DNA from: Cohnella endophytica | Lineage (GTDB): Bacteria; Bacillota; Bacilli; Paenibacillales; Paenibacillaceae | Reading direction: 5' to 3' | Length of the DNA stretch: 64,000 nt | NCBI RefSeq assembly: GCF_003628305.1 | Contig: NZ_RBZM01000004.1 | Coordinates: 248,001 to 312,000 of the forward strand | In this document: piece after piece, positions 17,392 to 25,564 of the stretch | Layout of the letters: each line of letters starts with the position of its first letter | Numbering within the stretch: the first letter of the stretch is position 1 | The notes under the pieces: generated by a model | Database searches by the model: none | Told to the model about the DNA's origin: nothing | The model's input: only the letters and a program-made list of their open reading frames with translations | Translations under genes and position numbers: made by a program

Positions 17392-18338
17392 GCGGCCAAG
17401 CGGGAAAATCGATCGGCGTATTGGTTATGTCCTACGGGACGCCGGAGAGCTTAGAAGGCATCGAAGCTTATTACACGCATATTCGTAGAGGGAATCCGCC
17501 GTCCGCCGAGCAGTTGGAGGATTTGACGAGCAGATACCATTCTATCGTCGGCGGAGTATTCCCGTTGCGAGAGAATACGAACAACCAGGTGGCGGCTTTG
17601 CAACGGACGTTGGACGAGCTTGCGGGAGCCGGCACTTACGTCTGTTACCAAGGCCTCAAGCATGCGGCACCTTACATCGAGGACGGCGTAGCCGCGATGG
17701 CGGCGGACGGCGTCAAGGAAGCGGTCGGCATCGTACTGACGCCTCAGTATTCGGCGATGAGCGTCGGCGGTTACATGAAACGCGCCCAAGAGGAAGCGGA
17801 GAAGCACGGCATCGCCTTTAAGGCGGTTCGAGAGTACCATCTGCATCCCGAGTTGATCGACGCGCTTAAGATACGAGTGACGGACGGTTTGGAGCGTCTC
17901 GGAGGAGCGGGAAGTTCGGACGCTTTGGTCTTGTTCAGCGCGCATAGCTTACCGGCTAAAGTGCTCGAGATGAACGATCCTTACGCCGATCAACTGCTTG
18001 CGACTTCCGCGGCAGTCGCCCAAGCGGCGGGGGCGGAGAACTGGCAATTCACGTGGCAGAGCGCGGGACAGACCGGGCAGCCATGGCTTGGACCGGACAT
18101 TTTGGAGACGTTGGAGAAGCTGGCGGCCGAAGGCGTGAAGTCCGTGCTCGTAACGCCGGTCGGATTCGTGTCGGATCACCTCGAGGTTTTGTACGATATC
18201 GATATCGAAGCTAAGAAGTTCGCCGAGGAACGCGGGATTCGCTTGGAGCGCATCCGGATGTTGAACGACGATCCTCAGTATATGGCCGCTTTGGCGGAGA
18301 CGGTGATCGAGGCGGTACGAGGGAGGAACGGCGGATGA
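17388..18338 (+). CDS. hemH: Ferrochelatase (coproporphyrin ferrochelatase type)
   Basis: 316 residues. MSYGTPESLE and the Firmicutes-type LKHAAPYIEDG lie N-terminal. The metal-binding His is in LFSAHSLP and a conserved Glu region is GFVSDHLEVLYDID. In Gram-positives this enzyme inserts iron into coproporphyrin III rather than protoporphyrin IX (known for the family). Start and stop overlap its neighbours by ATGA on both sides. No C-terminal membrane helix, so it is soluble. Confidence 0.95.
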   Translation: MSGQAGKSIGVLVMSYGTPESLEGIEAYYTHIRRGNPPSAEQLEDLTSRYHSIVGGVFPLRENTNNQVAALQRTLDELAGAGTYVCYQGLKHAAPYIEDGVAAMAADGVKEAVGIVLTPQYSAMSVGGYMKRAQEEAEKHGIAFKAVREYHLHPELIDALKIRVTDGLERLGGAGSSDALVLFSAHSLPAKVLEMNDPYADQLLATSAAVAQAAGAENWQFTWQSAGQTGQPWLGPDILETLEKLAAEGVKSVLVTPVGFVSDHLEVLYDIDIEAKKFAEERGIRLERIRMLNDDPQYMAALAETVIEAVRGRNGG

Positions 18339-19837
18339 CGGGAATTCGACACGTTCGCCGCATAGCGGTGCTAGGCGGCGGAATTACCGGCCTTAGCGCC
18401 GCTTTTTATTTAATTAAGCTTGCCGAGGCACGCGGAGAGAAGCTAGAGGTCACGGTTCTGGAAGGTTCGGCAAGACTTGGAGGCCGAGTGAATACGCTTC
18501 GGCGCGACGGCTTCGTTATCGAGCGCGGACCGGACTCCTTCTTGGCGCGCAAGTTGCCGATGATCGAGTTGGCCCGGGAACTGGGACTCGAAGGCGAGCT
18601 TGTCGGAACGAATCCGGCGGCGAAAAAGACGTATATCGCGTTGGACGGAAAGTTGCTGCCGATGCCGGAAGGCATGACGCTTGGCGTTCCTACGGACCGG
18701 GACAAGTTCATGCGCACGGAGCTTGTCGGCGAGGAAGGGAAGCTGAGGGCGTTCGAGGAAGTCGATTTACCGGCTGGAGACTTGCCTGAGGATGAGACAG
18801 TTGGGGCGTTCTTGGAGCGACGAATGGGACGCGAGATGGTCGAGAGGATCTTCGAGCCTTTGCTGGCGGGCATTCATGCGGGCGACCTGTACCGATTGGG
18901 GCTGAAGGCGACGTTCCCGCAGTTCAGGACGATGGTCAAAGAGCACGGCAGCTTGATCGCGGGAACGCGGGAGTCGCAAAGGGCGGCGGCCGCGAAGGTT
19001 GCGGCGGAAGCAGCTACCATTGCTTTAGAGGGTAAAGCTGGTGGCCAGGACGGGGCTGTCGATAGTAAGCCGCTGCCCGCGTCCGTGTTCATGACTTTCC
19101 GTAACGGTCTATCTACGATTATCGAGGCGTTGGAGTCGGCTCTACAGGAAGCCGGGTGCAACATTGTTACTGAGGCTCAGGTAGACGAGCTCGAGGTAGT
19201 CGGGGAGGCCGCGAATGACCAAGGCCGATATCGTCTGCGCCTCGCAGATGGTACTACGTTCGAAGCGGACGATGTCATCCTTACGTTGCCGGCCTATGCC
19301 GCAGCCGAACTGTTGGCGCCGCACGCGGACGTGTCCGCATTAACGAACATTCGCTACGTCTCTGTCGCCAACATCGTACTTGCTTACGACGAAGTACGGT
19401 TTAACCATGCGCTCGACGGTTCGGGTTTTCTCGTTCCGCGCAGGGAGCATCGTCACATTACGGCAAGCACGTGGACGTCCTCGAAGTGGCTGCACACCGC
19501 GCCTAAAGGCAAACGCCTGATCCGGTGCTATGTCGGTAGAGCCGGCGACGAGAAAAGCGTCGAGTTAAACGACGCGGTACTTTCCGCTGCCGTTCAGCAC
19601 GACTTGTCGGAGCTGATGGGACTTAACGCGACTCCGGATTTCGTCGAGATCACGAGACTTCGCCATTCGATGCCGCAATATCCGGTAGGGCATCCGGAGG
19701 CGATCGCGGCTTTCCGCCAAGGCGTCGCGGAACGCCTTCCGGGCGTATTTGTGACCGGTGCAGCGTTCGGCGGCGTCGGCCTACCCGACTGCGTCGCGCA
19801 AGGCAAGCAAGCGGCTCAGGCGTTGCTAGGGTTTTGA
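18335..19837 (+). CDS. hemY: Coproporphyrinogen III / protoporphyrinogen oxidase, FAD-dependent
   Basis: 500 residues. The FAD-binding dinucleotide fold is at the start (VLGGGITGLSAAFYL), followed by LGGRVNT and IERGPDSFLARK. The C-terminal GVGLPDCVAQGKQAA completes FAD binding. Oxygen-dependent six-electron oxidation of coproporphyrinogen III to coproporphyrin III (CgoX activity) is expected in Gram-positives. An insert at about 225-250 rich in A/K/G is less conserved. The last gene of the heme operon, followed by a terminator. Confidence 0.94.
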   Translation: MTGIRHVRRIAVLGGGITGLSAAFYLIKLAEARGEKLEVTVLEGSARLGGRVNTLRRDGFVIERGPDSFLARKLPMIELARELGLEGELVGTNPAAKKTYIALDGKLLPMPEGMTLGVPTDRDKFMRTELVGEEGKLRAFEEVDLPAGDLPEDETVGAFLERRMGREMVERIFEPLLAGIHAGDLYRLGLKATFPQFRTMVKEHGSLIAGTRESQRAAAAKVAAEAATIALEGKAGGQDGAVDSKPLPASVFMTFRNGLSTIIEALESALQEAGCNIVTEAQVDELEVVGEAANDQGRYRLRLADGTTFEADDVILTLPAYAAAELLAPHADVSALTNIRYVSVANIVLAYDEVRFNHALDGSGFLVPRREHRHITASTWTSSKWLHTAPKGKRLIRCYVGRAGDEKSVELNDAVLSAAVQHDLSELMGLNATPDFVEITRLRHSMPQYPVGHPEAIAAFRQGVAERLPGVFVTGAAFGGVGLPDCVAQGKQAAQALLGF

Positions 19838-19850
19838 TTTAGTGAAAAGG

Positions 19851-19888
19851 AACAACCTGCGAGCTTTTTCGTCTCGGGTTGTTTTTTT
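19851..19888 (+). terminator. Terminator of the hem operon
   Basis: AACAACC pairs with GGTTGTT, with GAG/CTC inside, followed by T7. Confidence 0.85.
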
Positions 19889-19904
19889 GTTTCGTAGAGC
19901 ATCT

Positions 19905-20800
19905 GTAGCAATAGAGGGCTCGCAGCAGTGAGTTACTTGCTTTGGCGAATTAACTGGGTCTAGAAAGGTGCTAACAGCAGGTAGTTACTTGCTTTGACGA
20001 ACTAACTGGCGCTCGAGAAGGGCTCACAGCAGGTAGTTACTTGCTTTGACGAACTAACTAGCGCTCGAGAGGGGCTCCCAGCAGGGAGTTACTTGCTTTG
20101 GCGAACTAACTGGCGCTCGAAAGTGGCTCACAGCAGGGAGTTACTTGCTTTGGCGCGAACTAACTGGCGCTCGAAAGTGGCTCCCAGCAGGGAGTTACTT
20201 GCTTTGGCGAACTAACTGGCGCTCGAAAGTGGCTCACAGCAGGGAGTTACTTGCTTTGGCGAACTAACTGGTGCTCGAAAGGGGCTCACAGCAGGTAGTT
20301 ACTTGCTTTGACGAACTAACTGGCGCTCGAAAGGGGCTCACAGCAGGGAGTTACTTGTTGTGACGAACTAACTGGTGCTCGAAAGGGGCTCATAGTAGGG
20401 AATTACTTGCTTTGGTGAACTAATTGGCGCTCGAGAGGGGCTCATAGTAGGGAATTACTTGCTTTGGTGAACTAATTGGCGCTCGAGAGGGGCTCACAGC
20501 AGGGAGTTACTTGATAAGGTGAACTAATCGGCGCTCGAAAGAGGCTCACAGCAGTTAGTTACTAGAAAAGATTGAACATCCCGCGCACATGGGTCACTCC
20601 ACGAAGGTAGTTACTCGAAAAAATCAAACAACTATCGCTCAATAGGTACTCTCAGCAGTTAGTTACTCGAAAAAATCGAACAACTCCCTCACAGAAGGCA
20701 CTCTCAACAGGTAGATACTCGAAAAAATCGAACAGCCCCCTCACAAGAGGCACCTCCAGCAGATAGTTACACGAAAATATCGAACAACTCATACATTTGC
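19905..20800. repeat. 17-unit 52-bp tandem array (array 2)
   Basis: The landmark AGTTAC (or a one-base variant) occurs at 19931, 19983, 20035, 20087, 20139, 20193, 20245, 20297, 20349, 20401, 20453, 20505, 20557, 20609, 20661, 20713 and 20765. The spacing is 52 bp each time, with one 54-bp step caused by an extra GC near 20155. Units to about 20540 are close copies (CAGCAGGGAGTTACTTGCTT, GAACTAACTGGCGCTCGA). Units after 20557 switch to AGTTACTCGAAAAAATCGAA. Each has an inverted-repeat core, AGTTA..TT....AA..TAACT or AGTT..TCGA...TCGA..AACT. No frame stays open in a way that suggests coding. Confidence 0.9.
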
Positions 20801-20909
20801 GATCCCGAAACGTGTCAAACTTGTCCCCATAGTTGTCACCGAGCCTTACATCGGGATAAAATAGACCCATTCATCACCTGTCGCGGATTTATTGAAGGGA
20901 GGCGTCGTC

Positions 20910-21527
20910 ATGACGTCCGATCGATCCGTCGTTATCTTAGCCGGCGGCCAAGGACGCCGCATGGGCGGCGTCAATAAGGCTTTACTTCCGTTAGGCGGAG
21001 AGACGTTACTGGAGCGGCAGCTCAGAGAGGCTAGGAAATGGTCCGACGAGATCATCATCGTCGCCAACGAACCGATCTCGATGCCCGCAAGCATCGAGGC
21101 TGAGGCGCGCGTCGTTACCGACATCTATCCAGGCGACGGTCCTATCGCAGGTATCCACGCGGGTCTATCCGCGTCGTCGCGCCCTTACGTCTGGGTGCTA
21201 GCTTGCGATCACCCCTACCCGAACGCAAACGCGGCCGAACGGCTGCTTGAACGGATGAACGCCGCATCCCAAGCCGCCATTCCGATCATCCTCGACAGAC
21301 CGCAGCCTCTGCACGCGGTATACCGCAAAGAGGTGGCTTCCGAAGCGGAAGCCATGCTCGCCAAAGGCCAAAGACGACTGACCGAGCTGCTGGATAAGAT
21401 CGAATGGGTGGCATTGAACGAATATATTTTCGCGGAGCGGGGCATTCGAATTACTTTTGCCGACGATATCGATACCCCCGAGCATTACGAGCGGGAGAAA
21501 AGACTTCTCCGGATGGAACAACAGTAA
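20910..21527 (+). CDS. mobA: Molybdenum cofactor guanylyltransferase
   Basis: 205 residues. The nucleotide-binding signature LAGGQGRRMGGVNKALLPLG is at the N-terminus, then PGDGPIAGIHAGL and the metal-binding aspartate in LACDHPY. It adds GMP to Mo-molybdopterin to make the bis-MGD form. The start at 20910 follows GGGAGG. It is the first gene of a mobA-moeA-mobB operon; the 3' end is 10 bp before moeA. Confidence 0.92.
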   Translation: MTSDRSVVILAGGQGRRMGGVNKALLPLGGETLLERQLREARKWSDEIIIVANEPISMPASIEAEARVVTDIYPGDGPIAGIHAGLSASSRPYVWVLACDHPYPNANAAERLLERMNAASQAAIPIILDRPQPLHAVYRKEVASEAEAMLAKGQRRLTELLDKIEWVALNEYIFAERGIRITFADDIDTPEHYEREKRLLRMEQQ

Positions 21528-21537
21528 AGGGGCGAAA

Positions 21538-22809
21538 TTGCTCGTGCAACCTATAGATCATAACCAGCCCGACCGGTTCAGGCGCCATGCACTGCAACCG
21601 GAAGAGGCGCAAAGAATCCTTTTCGAATATATATCGCCTTTGCCCGACGAAGCGGTCCCGCTTGCCGATGCATGGGGAAGAACGTTATCGCAAGACATCA
21701 ACGCGCCTCATCCTTTTCCGCCGTTTCGACGATCCGGAATGGACGGCTTCGCCGTGCGCGCGCAAGATTTGCTAGAAGCTTCTCCCCAAATGCCGATCAG
21801 CCTTGACATCATAGAGTCGATCCCGAGCGGGGTAGCGCCGACGAGAGCGATCGGTCCAGGACAAGCTTCGCGGATTATGACGGGCGGCATGTTGCCGGAC
21901 GGTTCGGATACGGTCGTGATGCTGGAAATGACGACGACGGCAGAACGGGAAGAACATTCCATCGTAACCATCTCCAGAAGCGTACCGAAAGGAATAAACG
22001 TAGCGGATATCGGTTGCGAGATTGAGCAGGGAACGCATTTACTGCATGCCGGACAGCGTATCGGGGCCGGAGAATCGGCGTTACTTGCCGCTTGCGGCTA
22101 TGCGGAAGTCCGAGTAACCCGTAGGCCTCGGGTGGCGATCCTATCAACCGGCAGCGAGCTTCTGGAGATTCACGAGCCGCTTGCTCCCGCCAAAATCCGC
22201 AACAGCAATGCCCCGATGCTGGCCGCGTTAATCAAGGACTGCGGAGCGGAACCCGTCTTACTCGGACAAGTTCCGGACGACGCCGTTAAGGCTCGCTCCA
22301 TTATCGACGAGAGTATCGGCACTTGCGATATTTTGCTTACTTCCGGGGGCGTGTCGGTCGGCGATTACGACGTGATGGTCGACGTTCTGGCTTCGCCCGG
22401 CGTCGAACTGCTCTTTAACAAAATCGCCATGAGACCAGGAAGCCCAACGACAGCCGCCACCCTAAGAGGCAAGCTGCTCGTTGCGCTGTCCGGCAACCCT
22501 GGAGCCTGTTTCGTCGGCTTTCATTTGTTCGTCGCCCCCGCGCTCAGGAAGATGCTCAGCCAACAACCTTTCACGGCTAACCAAAGCTTCAAAGCCCATC
22601 TCGGTAAGGATTTCGCGAAAGTAAACGCCTATCGTCGGTACATTCGCGCCAGAACCGAATTGAAGGACGGGACGGTATGGGTAACCCCGACCGGCGACGA
22701 TAAATCCAGTCTTATGAAGACGATCGTAGGCGCGGATTGCTTGATCGAGATTCCTCCGCTTAAGGAAGGACTCGCGAAAGGACATCTCGTGACAGCTTGG
22801 AAACTTTAA
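21538..22809 (+). CDS. moeA: Molybdopterin molybdenumtransferase
   Basis: 423 residues. The order is the MoeA N-terminal domain with RSGMDGFAVRAQD and ASRIMTGGMLPDGSDTV, the MogA-like domain with ILSTGSELLE and TSGGVSVGDYDVM, and a C-terminal beta domain. It inserts molybdate into adenylylated molybdopterin. The start is a TTG at 21538, 5 bases after AAAGGGG; GTG at 21544 is equally possible. The ORF upstream to 21457 overlaps mobA out of frame and is not used. Confidence 0.92.
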   Translation: MLVQPIDHNQPDRFRRHALQPEEAQRILFEYISPLPDEAVPLADAWGRTLSQDINAPHPFPPFRRSGMDGFAVRAQDLLEASPQMPISLDIIESIPSGVAPTRAIGPGQASRIMTGGMLPDGSDTVVMLEMTTTAEREEHSIVTISRSVPKGINVADIGCEIEQGTHLLHAGQRIGAGESALLAACGYAEVRVTRRPRVAILSTGSELLEIHEPLAPAKIRNSNAPMLAALIKDCGAEPVLLGQVPDDAVKARSIIDESIGTCDILLTSGGVSVGDYDVMVDVLASPGVELLFNKIAMRPGSPTTAATLRGKLLVALSGNPGACFVGFHLFVAPALRKMLSQQPFTANQSFKAHLGKDFAKVNAYRRYIRARTELKDGTVWVTPTGDDKSSLMKTIVGADCLIEIPPLKEGLAKGHLVTAWKL

Positions 22810-22867
22810 GAGGCAAGCGATCGATTCCGACATCCGCACGCCGCCGAAGGAGGAACAATAACCGCCC

Positions 22868-23386
22868 ATGGACATTATCCAAATCGTCGGCTACAAAAAT
22901 TCGGGTAAAACAACGCTAACTTGCGAACTCGTCCGGGCTTTTTCCTCGAAGGGCCTACGAGTCGGCACGATCAAACACGACGCGCACGATCATGACCCCG
23001 AGCCGCAAGGCACGGATACACGGTCGCACCGGGAAGCGGGAGCGGAGATTACGGCGTTCTCTTCGCCAAGCCGAACCGCTTGGGTGGAGGAGCATACTAC
23101 GCCGCTGGAGCAACTCGTTGTCCGGATGGAGCAACGGGCATTGGACGTTCTTCTAATCGAAGGCTACAAGTCCGCGCCTTATCCGAAAATCGCGCTGCTG
23201 CGGGGCGAGGAAGACATAAACCTACTCGCTCTCCCGAACTTGCTTTCTGTCGTGTCGCGAGAGCCGAATCCAACCTTAACCGCGATCGCCGAGCAGCGTC
23301 GGCTCCCATTGTTCATCCATCCGGATCTCCGTTCCTTCACGCCGATCATCGCCTACTTGCTTGACAGAAGAGAACGATTGTTGTAG
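22868..23386 (+). CDS. mobB: Molybdopterin-guanine dinucleotide biosynthesis adapter protein
   Basis: 172 residues. The P-loop is GYKNSGKTTL at 7-16, then GTIKHDAHDH and DVLLIEGYKS as in MobB GTPases. MobB assists MobA and cofactor delivery; it is accessory rather than essential (family knowledge). AAGGAGG sits 14 bases before the ATG, farther than usual, and no better start is visible. The last gene of the cluster. Confidence 0.9.
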   Translation: MDIIQIVGYKNSGKTTLTCELVRAFSSKGLRVGTIKHDAHDHDPEPQGTDTRSHREAGAEITAFSSPSRTAWVEEHTTPLEQLVVRMEQRALDVLLIEGYKSAPYPKIALLRGEEDINLLALPNLLSVVSREPNPTLTAIAEQRRLPLFIHPDLRSFTPIIAYLLDRRERLL

Positions 23387-23419
23387 ATTAACTGAAATCA
23401 TTGTTCTTGTAAGTTTTGT

Positions 23420-23672
23420 TTCATCCATACAATAATAGCTTCGACCAAGGCCATGAGCCCCATTTCCTTCGTTCCAGAAAAGAAACCCTAGGCTGAGAGG
23501 TTTCGCGATCGAATGGTTTACTCCCCTCCTTGCGAGCTGCGGCGGTGAAAATCCAGTATCCGTCGCCGGTAATTCCCGTTAAGATTTCGAGGGATGTCGC
23601 GCTCCGTGCGGCATTCGAATTTAGGGTGGTATCACGAACACATTCGTCCCTGGCGAGTGTGTTTTTTTGTTT
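23420..23672 (+). ncRNA. T-box leader of proS
   Basis: AGGGTGGTATCACG (about 23623-23636) is a T-box variant (ATCACG in place of ACCGCG). It is preceded by CCCGTTAAGATTTCGAGGGA with the conserved CGTTA, and followed by the terminator ACACATTCG...GAGTGTG plus T7 (ending about 23668). It lies between mobB and proS. The specifier codon was not assigned. Confidence 0.88.
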
Positions 23673-23707
23673 TTCCGCGATTTGAAAAAAGGAGGTCATA
23701 CTTTACG

Positions 23708-25462
23708 ATGAGACAAAGCAAATTATTCGCCCAAACCTATCGGGAAGCTCCGTCGGATGCCGAGGCTTTAAGCCATCGGTTGTTGCTGAGAGCCGGATTC
23801 ATCAGGCCGCTCGCGGCCGGAATATATGCCTATTTGCCCCTAGGTCAACGAGTGCTTCGCAACGTGGAGCGTATCGTCCGCGAAGAAATGGACCGGACGG
23901 GAGCGCAGGAGCTGCTTATGCCGGCGATGCAACCGTTGGAGCTATGGGAACAATCCGGTCGAGATCAAGCGTACGGCCCGGAGCTTATCCGGCTGAAGGA
24001 TCGCCACGAAAGGGAGTTCGCCTTGGGTCCTACCCATGAAGAGGTAGTAACGACGCTGTTCCGAGGGGAAGTGAACAGCTATCGTAAGCTACCCGTTACG
24101 CTTTATCAAATTCAGACGAAGTTCCGCGATGAACGGCGCCCGCGATTCGGGCTGTTGCGGGGCAGAGAGTTCGTCATGAAAGACGCTTACTCCTTCGATG
24201 AAGATTGGGAAGGGCTGGACCGGAGCTACCAGCTTATGTACGAAGCCTATCGTCGCATTTTCGATCGATGCGGCCTGAATTATCGGGCGGTGGAGGCAGA
24301 TGCCGGTTCGATCGGAGGCGAGGGCGAGACGCACGAATTCATGGCGCTCGCCGATATCGGCGAGGATACGATCGTTTCCTGCGAAGCGTGCGACTACGCG
24401 GCGAATCTGGAAAAGGCGGAAGCCGGTCCGTCGAACGCAACGACTATCCAAGTCCAAACCCCAGCCTACGGGGAAAATACAACGAATCAACAGCCGCAAC
24501 GACTCCATACGCCGAATGTACGCACGATCGACGAACTCGTAACGGCGATGCAATTATCCGCGTCCCGGTTTGTTAAGACGATGATCTACATCGTGGACGG
24601 CCAAGCGGTTGCCGTCTTAGTTCGCGGCGATCGTGAAGTGAACGAGCTTAAGGTCAAGAACGCGTTGCAAGCCGAGAAGGTCGAGATCGCCGATGCCGAC
24701 ACGGTGCTTCGCGTTACCGGAGCTCCGTCGGGCTTCGCCGGTCCGATCGGTTTGAGCGTACCGCTTCTCGTCGACATCGAAATCGCAAACGGCGAAGCTT
24801 GGATCGCGGGCGCGATCGAAGCGGATTATCACGTTAGCGATGTTCGTCCGGGCAGGGATTTTACGTTAACGCGCGTTGGCGATTATCGGAACGTCGCGGA
24901 AGACGACGTTTGTCCGCGTTGCCGGTCAGGCAAGCTGCAATTCTCGCGTGGCATTGAAGTCGGGCACGTATTCAAGCTGGGCACGAAATACAGCGAGCGG
25001 ATGAACGCGACTTTAGCGGACCGATCAGGCAACGAAAAAGCGGTAATCATGGGCTGCTATGGAATCGGAGTTTCTCGATTATTGTCCGCGATCGCGGAGC
25101 AGTATCATGACGGGGACGGAATGGCTTGGCCGATGGCGTTAGCCCCTTATCAAGTCCACATCGTTCCGGTATCGGTGAACGATTCCGTGCAGATGGAGCT
25201 GGCGGAGCGTCTTTACGGTCAACTCCGCGATTCCGGAGTCGATACGTTGCTTGACGATCGGGAAGAGCGTCCGGGCGTGAAGTTCAAGGATTCCGACCTG
25301 ATGGGCATCCCGATCCGAATCGTCATAGGGAAACAAGCCGCGGAAGGAGTCGTCGAGTTCAAGTTACGTACGCGACCGGACAAAGAAACGGTGAACGCCG
25401 GCGACGTTTGTGATAAAGTGAAGGAAGCGATACGCGAGGCCCTTGGGGCCTACCGAACTTAA
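23708..25462 (+). CDS. proS: Prolyl-tRNA synthetase, bacterial (ProS type 1)
   Basis: 584 residues. The start at 23708 follows AAAGGAGG; the longer ORF from 23594 begins inside the T-box. Class II motifs are FRDERRPRFGLLRGREFVM (motif 2) and MGCYGIGVSRLL (motif 3). The insertion domain typical of the bacterial type lies between about 225 and 400 and would edit mischarged Ala-tRNA-Pro. A C-terminal anticodon-binding domain follows (VHIVPVSV...LLDDREERPGVKFKDSDLMG region). Regulated by the preceding T-box. Confidence 0.95.
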   Translation: MRQSKLFAQTYREAPSDAEALSHRLLLRAGFIRPLAAGIYAYLPLGQRVLRNVERIVREEMDRTGAQELLMPAMQPLELWEQSGRDQAYGPELIRLKDRHEREFALGPTHEEVVTTLFRGEVNSYRKLPVTLYQIQTKFRDERRPRFGLLRGREFVMKDAYSFDEDWEGLDRSYQLMYEAYRRIFDRCGLNYRAVEADAGSIGGEGETHEFMALADIGEDTIVSCEACDYAANLEKAEAGPSNATTIQVQTPAYGENTTNQQPQRLHTPNVRTIDELVTAMQLSASRFVKTMIYIVDGQAVAVLVRGDREVNELKVKNALQAEKVEIADADTVLRVTGAPSGFAGPIGLSVPLLVDIEIANGEAWIAGAIEADYHVSDVRPGRDFTLTRVGDYRNVAEDDVCPRCRSGKLQFSRGIEVGHVFKLGTKYSERMNATLADRSGNEKAVIMGCYGIGVSRLLSAIAEQYHDGDGMAWPMALAPYQVHIVPVSVNDSVQMELAERLYGQLRDSGVDTLLDDREERPGVKFKDSDLMGIPIRIVIGKQAAEGVVEFKLRTRPDKETVNAGDVCDKVKEAIREALGAYRT

Positions 25463-25477
25463 CAGGCTTCGTTCAGG

Positions 25478-25503
25478 GGAGCGCCTACTAGGGCGCTCTT
25501 TCC
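25478..25503 (+). terminator. Short terminator after proS
   Basis: GAGCGCC and GGGCGCTC flank a small loop, followed by TTTCC; the weak T run makes it a modest terminator. Confidence 0.6.
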
Positions 25504-25564
25504 GTTGAAATGCCTTTAATTGAACCCAACCGCAACATCTGTCAGCGAGAGGAATTTTGGACAT

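Noticed and set aside
19905-20800. CRISPR array
   Set aside because: The whole 52-bp unit is similar from copy to copy; there are no unique spacers and no cas genes nearby.
20652-20870. 72-residue minus-strand ORF at the right end of array 2
   Set aside because: It is built from repeat units and has no start signals.
23421-23699. Minus-strand ORF opposite the proS leader
   Set aside because: It is antisense to the T-box RNA and has no ribosome site or recognisable protein features.
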